From Spirochaetales bacterium (GTDB lineage: Bacteria; Spirochaetota; Spirochaetia; DSM-16054; Sediminispirochaetaceae): a DNA stretch of 5,186 nt. A model generated the notes under the pieces. The model made no database searches and was not told where the DNA came from. It saw nothing but the letters and a program-made list of their open reading frames with translations. The position numbers and the translations under genes are program-made. Shown here piece after piece: positions 1 through 5,186 of this stretch; within the stretch, counting starts at the first letter, position 1; the number at the start of each line of letters is the position of its first letter. The stretch covers positions 1 through 5,186 of the forward strand of contig JAASTM010000217.1 of assembly GCA_021767325.1 (NCBI GenBank), read 5' to 3'.

Positions 1-521
1 CGGAGTTTCTGTTCGATATCGTAACTGAAACGGCCGCCGAGCTCGACTCGCTGATTCAGCATTATTCCCAGAGTTCGGTTGTCGACAGCTCCCGCTGCGG
101 GGTGGCCGGCACGTCGATGGGCGGAATGATTCTGTATGAATACTTAGCACGCAATGGTACCGGCCGAATAAAAGCAGGGGTAAGCATCATCTCTACTCCC
201 AACTTCGGCAGTATTATCGATAACAGCCTCGAACAAAACCCGGATTTTTACAACGCCTATTCCCAGACCAAAATTGATCGGGTAAAGGCCTCTCAACCCC
301 TTCCGCAGGTCAGAAAACTGAGAGATTTTCCCATCCTCATGCTGAACGCAGAAGACGATACGATTATGCCCATTATGGAAGTGCGCAATTTCTTTACCGA
401 GTTAAAGCACCAGTACACACAGCCGGAACGACTGCGCTTAAAAACTTTTAAAGATACCGGGCACCAGACCACCGAAGCGATGATGCATGAATCGGCGGAC
501 TGGCTTAAATCCTGGATATAA
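1..521 (+). CDS. Alpha/beta-hydrolase family esterase/peptidase (YitV/YjfP-like), 5' end missing
   Basis: The reading frame is open from the first full codon at position 3 to the TAA at 519-521, so 172 C-terminal residues are visible and the start lies outside the window. The GTG at 102 should not be taken as the start, because it sits inside the strand leading to the nucleophile elbow. All three catalytic elements of an alpha/beta hydrolase can be seen in order: the elbow G-T-S-M-G-G with the nucleophile Ser at codon 114-116, an acid in LNAEDDTIMP (Asp codons 354-359), and the His of DTGHQT at codon 462-464. The arrangement resembles small cytoplasmic esterases or prolyl-oligopeptidase-like proteins such as YitV and YjfP, usually about 250 residues long, so roughly a third is missing. 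The substrate cannot be predicted. The next gene starts 4 nt downstream, so the two are probably co-transcribed. The fold is near certain; the specific family is moderately sure. Confidence 0.88.
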   Translation, partial: EFLFDIVTETAAELDSLIQHYSQSSVVDSSRCGVAGTSMGGMILYEYLARNGTGRIKAGVSIISTPNFGSIIDNSLEQNPDFYNAYSQTKIDRVKASQPLPQVRKLRDFPILMLNAEDDTIMPIMEVRNFFTELKHQYTQPERLRLKTFKDTGHQTTEAMMHESADWLKSWI

Positions 522-525
522 AATA

Positions 526-2037
526 ATGAAGACAGGATTTGATAACGAGAAATACCTGGAAGAACAGGCCAAAGCGATCCTCGAGCGGATAGGGAGATTC
601 AACAACAAGCTCTACCTGGAGTTCGGCGGCAAGCTCATGTTCGATTACCACGCCGCACGGGTGCTGCCGGGGTTCGATCCCAACACAAAGATACGGCTGC
701 TCGAACGCTTGAAAGATAAAGCGGAGATCATTGTCTGCATTTATGCCGGAGACATCGAAAAAGGCAAGGTGCGCGCTGACTTCGGTATCACCTACGACGA
801 CGATACAATGAAGCTGATCGACGATCTGCGGGATCGCGGGCTCTCGATATGCGGGGTAGTCATTACCCGGTTTACAGGGCAACCGGCGGCACTCCGTTTC
901 AAGACCAAACTCGAACGCAGGGGGATCAGAGTCTACACCCATCATCCGACCGCCGGGTACCCTGCGGATGCCGATCTCATTGTCAGTGACGCCGGCTATG
1001 GAGCCAATGAATATATCGAGACCACCCGGCCGCTGGTCGTAGTCACCGGCCCGGGCCCCGGCAGCGGAAAGCTGGCCACCTCTCTCTCCCAGGTGTACCA
1101 CGACTACCGCCGGGGAACACACTCGGGATACGCCAAGTTCGAGACCTTTCCCATATGGAACCTCCCCCTGAAGCATCAGGTCAATATCGCCTATGAAGCG
1201 GCTACCGCCGACCTGAAGGACTACAACCAGGTGGATTCCTTCCACCTGGAGGCATATGACACCCGGGCGGTAAACTACAACCGGGATATCGAAGCCTTTC
1301 CCCTCCTCAAAAGGATTCTGAAAAAAATTACCGGCGCAGAGACGCTCTACCAGTCCCCGACCGACATGGGAGTGAACCGGGCGGGCTTCGGAATCGTGGA
1401 CGATGCGGTGGTACGCCGCGCCGCTGAAGATGAGATCATCCGCCGCTACTTCCGCTACTCATGCGAATACGCCATGGGGCTGGTGGAGCAGGACACGGTA
1501 GACCGTATACGGCTCATCATGGATGAAGCCGGACTGGAACCCGAGCGGAGAGAAGTGGTACAGCCCGCCCGTGAGGCAGCCGCACGGGCGGAACTGAACG
1601 GTAAAGGCCATGAGGGAGTATACTGCGGCGCTGCGCTTCAGCTTCCTTCTGGGCGAATTATAACGGGATGCAACGCCCCGATTCTGCACTCCGCCTCCAG
1701 TCTCATTCTCAACAGCATCAAGGAGCTATCCGGAATCGAGGATGAGGTACATCTCCTGCCGCCGGCCATTATCGAATCGATCCGGGGCCTCAAGCGTGAT
1801 ATTCTGAGTAAAAAATTCATCAGCCTCGACCTGGAGGAGACACTCATCGCTCTGAGCATCAGCGCCACCAGCGACGAGTCCGCCCGCCGGGCAATGGAAG
1901 AGCTCAAGAACCTCGAAGGCTGCGAAGTCCACCTGACCCACATACCTACTCCAGGTGATGAGGCGGGACTAAAACAGCTGGGGATCAACGCTACCAGCGA
2001 TCCCCAGTTTGCCTCGAGTAACCTCTTCGTGCGGTAG
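526..2037 (+). CDS. DUF1846 domain-containing protein, complete
   Basis: The protein has 503 residues, the usual length for DUF1846, a conserved cytoplasmic family of unknown function represented by pneumococcal SP_1673. The match runs end to end. The N-terminus has YLEFGGKL and DYHAARVLPGF (residues 30-50). There is a glycine-rich loop TGPGPGSGKLAT at 174-185, then GYAKFETFPIWNLPL (201-215), AYEAATADL (222-230), NYNRDIEAFP (250-259), SPTDMGVN (277-284), and a C-terminal half ending in LGINATSDP. The loop resembles a nucleotide-binding P-loop but does not fit GxxxxGK[ST] exactly, so ATP binding is only a possibility. Old annotations of the family as ATP-dependent peptidases have no good support. 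The ATG at 526 is chosen because family members begin at this point; an in-frame ATG at 487 would add 13 residues encoded inside the hydrolase gene. No good Shine-Dalgarno site precedes 526, which fits coupling to the hydrolase ending 4 nt upstream. Confidence 0.95.
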   Translation: MKTGFDNEKYLEEQAKAILERIGRFNNKLYLEFGGKLMFDYHAARVLPGFDPNTKIRLLERLKDKAEIIVCIYAGDIEKGKVRADFGITYDDDTMKLIDDLRDRGLSICGVVITRFTGQPAALRFKTKLERRGIRVYTHHPTAGYPADADLIVSDAGYGANEYIETTRPLVVVTGPGPGSGKLATSLSQVYHDYRRGTHSGYAKFETFPIWNLPLKHQVNIAYEAATADLKDYNQVDSFHLEAYDTRAVNYNRDIEAFPLLKRILKKITGAETLYQSPTDMGVNRAGFGIVDDAVVRRAAEDEIIRRYFRYSCEYAMGLVEQDTVDRIRLIMDEAGLEPERREVVQPAREAAARAELNGKGHEGVYCGAALQLPSGRIITGCNAPILHSASSLILNSIKELSGIEDEVHLLPPAIIESIRGLKRDILSKKFISLDLEETLIALSISATSDESARRAMEELKNLEGCEVHLTHIPTPGDEAGLKQLGINATSDPQFASSNLFVR

Positions 2038-2091
2038 CAGGGAGTGCGAATATCTACCAGTGCTTGGTACCGGAGGCTTTAGACTGACGTT

Positions 2092-3228
2092 TTAGAGTGT
2101 GAACCGGAGCTGGGCGGCAACACCCTTTTCATCTAATTTTTCCGGATAAAATTGCAGATAGTGAACCTCGCCGTTCTGGCGCAGGGTTTCTTCTACTATC
2201 TCGTCTATAATATCTTCAACCGGCCGCAGCTCTTCGCCGCAAACGGGGCACTTTTTCTTGGATAAATCAAGGTAGTAGTCATTCGGGCATTCGTAACCAG
2301 GACGGGCATAGCCCTCCTGTACCGCCAGGGTGTGGATCTGCCCGTTCATCAGCGCTTTGAGAGTGGGACCTACATCCGCAGTCGCCTTGCCGCCTTCGTA
2401 TAACTCGGAGTCAATCGACTGCAGCAGGTTCTCTTCCTGCTGACGCTCCCATTCTGCGGCGGCAGCACTGGCTTTCTTGAGAATATCCTGCTTCGGTTCG
2501 TCGGGACGCGCGTTGAAATCGCCGACTAAATGCCGCTGCAGGTAACTGTGCAGGCTGTCCTTCAGCAGAGGCAGCTCCTTGTCTTTCGGCGCACCGATCA
2601 GCAGATAGTCGAACCTGCCGTTCCTGAATACCTGAAAAGCTGTTTCGGCAATTTTCTTTATATGCTTATATAAATGGTCCCGCTCGTTTCTCTCATGCCG
2701 CTGCTCACCGAATCCCTGCAGTGCTTCATCGGTGTCGGGGGCCATCTCTTCTTCAGTAAAAATTTCTTTCTCTTCGGCTAATTGTTTTGCGCTGAGTGCA
2801 TATACGACGGCTTTGTGAGAGTTGCTTACCAGTACACAAAAGCGGGCAAACTGGTCGCGCACCGCCGTAAGAGGTCGGGTATACGGCTCCGGATCAATGA
2901 CTACCCGGTTCGGATACTCCACCGGCAGCTCGAATTCTTCCCAGAAACCGCTGGTATCGGCAAAAAGAGCAATCATTTTGGTGCCTTCATAACGGTTGGT
3001 CCGTTCTTTCAAGACAGTTTCCATCTTTATTAACAGGGTTTCGAGGCCTTTTACCTCCTGTGAAGAGAAGCGGGAAGAATCATTCAGCTCTTTGATCTTC
3101 CCTCTTACCATCGAATTCAGCTTAGCTCTAAACTTTTTGGGTAACTCAGAGGTTACATACATACTAACCACTGGATGCTCATCGTTTCGATAACTCATCA
3201 ACGACTCAATCTGGTCTCGATTTATCAT
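2092..3228 (-). CDS. Bacterial eRF1-like (baeRF) protein with a zinc-knuckle-like motif
   Basis: This 378-residue protein aligns along its length with archaeal/eukaryotic release factor 1. Residues 10-120 match the N-domain, ending in VVIDPEPYTRPL like the IDFEPF region of eRF1, but have no NIKS stop-codon motif. Residues 170-265 match the central domain: after the loop GFGEQ (172-176) comes RDHLYKHIKKIAETAFQVF, close to the eRF1 helix RHNYVRKVAETAVQLF. Residues 266-378 match the C-domain, including GPTLKALMNGQIHTL, like eRF1 DTLKALEMGAVEIL. The GGQ tripeptide that triggers peptide release is absent. Cys314, Cys327 and Cys330 (CPVCG) form a C-x12-C-x2-C motif that may bind zinc; the fourth ligand is not obvious. 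The protein belongs to the baeRF group of bacterial eRF1 homologues, perhaps family 10. Proposed roles are ribosome rescue or translation quality control; experimental proof is scarce. It is predicted cytoplasmic, with no signal or membrane segment. The start is fixed by a strong ribosome binding site. The gene appears to have its own promoter. Confidence 0.87.
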   Translation of the reverse strand: MINRDQIESLMSYRNDEHPVVSMYVTSELPKKFRAKLNSMVRGKIKELNDSSRFSSQEVKGLETLLIKMETVLKERTNRYEGTKMIALFADTSGFWEEFELPVEYPNRVVIDPEPYTRPLTAVRDQFARFCVLVSNSHKAVVYALSAKQLAEEKEIFTEEEMAPDTDEALQGFGEQRHERNERDHLYKHIKKIAETAFQVFRNGRFDYLLIGAPKDKELPLLKDSLHSYLQRHLVGDFNARPDEPKQDILKKASAAAAEWERQQEENLLQSIDSELYEGGKATADVGPTLKALMNGQIHTLAVQEGYARPGYECPNDYYLDLSKKKCPVCGEELRPVEDIIDEIVEETLRQNGEVHYLQFYPEKLDEKGVAAQLRFTL

Positions 3229-3233
3229 ATCGA

Positions 3234-3242
3234 TTCCTCCTT
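3234..3242 (-). promoter_or_regulatory. Strong Shine-Dalgarno site of the eRF1-like gene
   Basis: On the minus strand AAGGAGGAA lies 5 nt before the ATG at 3228-3226, with the AGGAGG core about 7 nt from it. This is a near-perfect anti-16S match at good spacing. It settles the start over the later Met11 and suggests efficient translation. None of the other starts in the window has a site of this quality. Confidence 0.85.
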
Positions 3243-3254
3243 CATCCTACTGCC

Positions 3255-3284
3255 AAAATACAAAGGAAAAGCTGGCCGAGTCAA
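3255..3284 (-). promoter_or_regulatory. Probable sigma-70-type promoter for the eRF1-like gene
   Basis: On the minus strand a -35-like TTGACT (3284-3279) is separated by 18 nt from a -10-like TATTTT (3260-3255). A start near 3248 would give a leader of about 20 nt that just contains the Shine-Dalgarno site. The elements lie in the 74-nt gap after the upstream cyclase-like gene, the only non-coding stretch on this strand. The -35 matches five of six consensus bases and the -10 four of six. Read-through from the upstream pair remains possible, as no clear terminator follows that pair. Confidence 0.5.
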
Positions 3285-3302
3285 ATAAATTGTATCTACG
3301 TG

Positions 3303-4289
3303 CTAACGAGAAAAGGGAGAGTCGAGAATATAAATCGATTTATCCTCGAAGTCACCATCCGGTTCCAGAATAGTCTTTATATCGTTGTCAATTGCATCGC
3401 GAACCCGTGCGGTGAGGTATATTCGATTGGGTTCGGCGTATTTTCCACCCAGATGGAAAATATAGTTTACATCATCGGATACGATTTTTCCGGTGTTACC
3501 ACGTTCCTGGTAGGGAGTCGAGCCGAGATGCAGGGCAATCTTATAATCAATCAAGGTCTGGAAAGGTCCACCCTCGATACTCAGGATGACCCGGTTCAAC
3601 AGCAGTCGGGTAGCCAGAACGATTACCTCAGATCTCTTCCCGTCATAAGGAAACAATACCACTCCGCCCCACTCGTTCCACATCCATATGCGGCCTTGGA
3701 ACGAAGAAATTCGGCTTTCGACCAGGTCGTGAAACGCAGTCTGCATCTGCTCCTGGTGGCTGGCCCCGGATTTTTTACTCCACTCCTTCGATGGAAGCAG
3801 CTCGATATACATAAAACAGAAGGTATATTCCTTGCCGGAAACCACCTGCTTCCAGCTTAGTGCCGGCGGTGCAGCCTGCGAGCTGTGCCCCTGTTTCTGC
3901 ACAGGCTCTTCCGCGGCGGTCTCCCGGTGCTGTGCATGGAAATCGAGCACCTGCCGGATCCGCCTGACTTTCACTGTTCCGAGGCGTTCACTATTTACAT
4001 AATCGCAACATCCTATATGAAACAGATGGGCAACATCTTCTACTCGGCCGGAATTATCGATAATCCCCCAGGGTGAGTGCAGCTGCTGAGTTTTACTCAG
4101 CTGGCGCTTCAACTCATCCTCCGGGAGCTCGGCGATGTCAAAGTAAAACAGCTGATTGTTAGACTCGTTTGCACGTCCCCGCCACTCTTCCCAGGTAATG
4201 TGCTCGAATCGGTACTGCTTGGTTTTTGAAATCGGCCTGAAAGCAGACTTGAGCTGCTTATCATCCGAGACCAGTACTACTTTTGTCAT
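3303..4289 (-). CDS. Receiver-like domain fused to a degenerate class III cyclase-like domain
   Basis: The protein has 328 residues. Residues 1-118 look like a response-regulator receiver: MTKVVLVSDD gives the acidic pair Asp9-Asp10, LFYFDIAELP places Asp51 at the phospho-acceptor position, and GCCDYV (93-98) resembles the GADDYI segment. The conserved Lys after it is not visible, so phosphorylation is uncertain. A polar, Ala/Gln-rich linker spans about 119-148. Residues 150-300 match the class III adenylate/guanylate cyclase fold: FCFMYIELLP (first metal Asp replaced by Glu162), GRIWMWNEWGG (second Asp replaced by Trp207), YKIALHLG, and SDDVNYIFHL, which keeps the transition-state Asn position (Asn275) but has His279 for Arg. 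It is therefore unlikely to be an active cyclase alone. It is a paralogue of the upstream product; compare GRMWGWDGDGG there. The ATG overlaps the upstream stop in an ATGA junction and has only a weak Shine-Dalgarno site, so translation is probably coupled. It ends at the TAG at 3305-3303. No membrane segment or signal peptide is seen. Confidence 0.82.
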   Translation of the reverse strand: MTKVVLVSDDKQLKSAFRPISKTKQYRFEHITWEEWRGRANESNNQLFYFDIAELPEDELKRQLSKTQQLHSPWGIIDNSGRVEDVAHLFHIGCCDYVNSERLGTVKVRRIRQVLDFHAQHRETAAEEPVQKQGHSSQAAPPALSWKQVVSGKEYTFCFMYIELLPSKEWSKKSGASHQEQMQTAFHDLVESRISSFQGRIWMWNEWGGVVLFPYDGKRSEVIVLATRLLLNRVILSIEGGPFQTLIDYKIALHLGSTPYQERGNTGKIVSDDVNYIFHLGGKYAEPNRIYLTARVRDAIDNDIKTILEPDGDFEDKSIYILDSPFSR

Positions 4290-5186
4290 AAGGTGGACCT
4301 GTATACATAGAATTTGCGGTGTCCGCGCACCTTTTTCTCTTCGAGCTGGCTCAAAAGCAGGTGATCGAGCATCGCCATAACCACCTCGCTGAGCGAGAGA
4401 CTGCCCGCCTTGGTGTAGGAGTGCTCTAATTCCTCAACCTGCTTCACGATTTCAGCTGAACGAATATCCTCTTCGTTTTCAGAATATTCCATTGGTCCAC
4501 TGTGTACCGCCGTCCGAATCCGCAGCGGCCGGCTCAGCGGATTGCGGGTATAGTTGTAGATGAACAGCTCGTGCAGAACCTCCATACCGGAGAGCACAGC
4601 GCTCTGATTCTTGTTGCCGTAAAAAAAGGCGGCCAAGCCTCCGTCCCCATCCCAGCCCCACATCCGGCCATTGCGCTTTTTTACTGCCAGCTGAACGATT
4701 TCGCGCAGATCATTATAGGATGATTCGATGGTGCTCTCATCACACTCTTTTACCAACCGGGAGTTCCCGGCAATATCGAGCCTCAGCAGTGCGAAATTGT
4801 AGGAATGGCCGTCCTTCAGGGTTCCCCAGTTGCGGGTTCTGCGCAGCTGTGGGTTTTCGACAAACATATCGTTGGCCGAATCGTAGATATATCCCTGATC
4901 GATAACCCCATTGATGAGCTGGCGGAGATAGGGAATCGCGTAGCGGCGCCCCATATATCCCTGATCACTGGTCTTGACCAGCAGCAACACGAAATCGAGG
5001 AAGGCCTGATGCGCAATTATGTCCTTCACTATCTGTTGCGCGGCGGTAATATTGGGAATAGCTACACTACGGGGAATACCTGTTTTCTGATGCAGGTCGT
5101 AGTGCGGGATAATCTGGCGGGCGAGTGCCACCATTATGTTGATGGTCATCGACTGAGCAAGCGCCTTTACACAGTAGTTGATCAGC
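4286..5186 (-). CDS. Helical N-terminal domain plus class III nucleotidyl-cyclase-like domain, 5' end missing
   Basis: The frame is open from the right edge (codon 5185-5183) to the TGA at 4288-4286. An ATG lies at 5149-5147, but twelve more codons without a stop precede it and no Shine-Dalgarno site is seen there, so the gene probably begins outside the window. Residues are counted from that Met. Residues 1-115 are mostly helical and hydrophobic-amphipathic (AAQQIVKDII, FLDFVLLLVK, GYMGRRYAIPYL) and match no domain I can name. Residues 116-265 fit the class III cyclase fold: LRLDIAGNS has the first metal Asp125, GRMWGWDGDGG the second, Asp169, followed by IRTAVHSG and a helix IVKQVEELE. In that helix the catalytic Asn and Arg positions are Lys236 and Glu239/Glu240, and the purine-recognising Lys before GDG is Gly165. 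A homodimer is thus unlikely to be a normal cyclase. The domain may be a sensor or pair with the next gene's product, with which it overlaps by 4 nt. Spirochaete-like family, from memory. Confidence 0.82.
   Translation of the reverse strand, partial: LINYCVKALAQSMTINIMVALARQIIPHYDLHQKTGIPRSVAIPNITAAQQIVKDIIAHQAFLDFVLLLVKTSDQGYMGRRYAIPYLRQLINGVIDQGYIYDSANDMFVENPQLRRTRNWGTLKDGHSYNFALLRLDIAGNSRLVKECDESTIESSYNDLREIVQLAVKKRNGRMWGWDGDGGLAAFFYGNKNQSAVLSGMEVLHELFIYNYTRNPLSRPLRIRTAVHSGPMEYSENEEDIRSAEIVKQVEELEHSYTKAGSLSLSEVVMAMLDHLLLSQLEEKKVRGHRKFYVYRSTL

Noticed and set aside
102..521. GTG at 102 as the start of a complete 139-residue protein.
   Set aside because: The frame is open to the left edge and the visible upstream residues continue the hydrolase fold. 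Starting at 102 would remove the strand before the nucleophile elbow.
697..1080. Possible Walker A ATPase motif in the DUF1846 protein (GPGPGSGK).
   Set aside because: The spacing does not satisfy GxxxxGK[ST] and no Walker B motif was found, so it was not called an ATPase. The loop is a family signature of unknown function.
505..1245. Long open frame of 246 codons on the minus strand inside the DUF1846 gene.
   Set aside because: The plus-strand frame is a full-length match to DUF1846. The minus frame is an antisense by-product with no recognisable domain and no ribosome binding site considered convincing.
2055..2069. Small hairpin (TACCAG, loop TGC, TTGGTA) between the two convergent genes, considered as a shared terminator.
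   Set aside because: The stem is only six pairs with one G-T wobble and neither strand has a T-run after it, so it does not meet the pattern of an intrinsic terminator. Its position between convergent stops is the only argument for it.
2077..2097. Second imperfect inverted repeat (CTTTAGA / TTTTAGAG) overlapping the stop of the eRF1-like gene.
   Set aside because: Two of seven pairs are wobbles and the arms are A/T-rich; it is not distinguishable from chance.
3300..3860. Open frame of 186 codons on the plus strand opposite the second cyclase-like gene.
   Set aside because: The minus-strand protein shows clear domain homology and a coupled start. The plus-strand translation has no recognisable motif.

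Overview
This 5.2 kb bacterial window is densely coded. It holds five protein genes in two blocks that converge around position 2040-2090. No RNA gene, mobile element, CRISPR array or long repeat was seen. Base composition is moderate and similar throughout. The cyclase-like proteins on the right resemble, from memory, proteins of free-living spirochaetes of the Spirochaeta type. DUF1846 and bacterial eRF1-like proteins are compatible with that but also occur in Firmicutes and elsewhere, so the lineage is only a weak inference.

Left block, plus strand (1-2037): the 3' part of an alpha/beta-hydrolase gene (YitV/YjfP-like esterase or peptidase), cut by the window's left edge, is followed after 4 nt by a complete DUF1846 gene of 503 codons. 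The spacing implies one transcript and translational coupling. What links the two products is unknown.

Right block, minus strand (5186 down to 2092): three genes read right to left. The first, cut by the right edge, has a helical N-terminal region followed by a class III nucleotidyl-cyclase-like domain that keeps both metal-binding aspartate positions but lacks the later Asn/Arg pair. Its stop overlaps, in an ATGA junction, the start of a second gene: a receiver-like domain joined by a linker to a second, more degenerate cyclase-like domain that lacks the aspartates but keeps the Asn position. The two proteins are recognisable paralogues and probably partners. After a 74-nt gap holding a plausible sigma-70 promoter and a very strong Shine-Dalgarno site comes the third gene, a bacterial protein built like the eukaryotic/archaeal release factor eRF1 (baeRF group). 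It has no canonical GGQ loop and carries a C-x12-C-x2-C zinc-binding-type knuckle near its C-terminus.

The most interesting part is the coupled pair of complementary, degenerate cyclase-like proteins. They may form a heterodimer with one composite or purely sensory site. The neighbouring eRF1-like protein suggests a possible, unproven link to ribosome rescue or stress.
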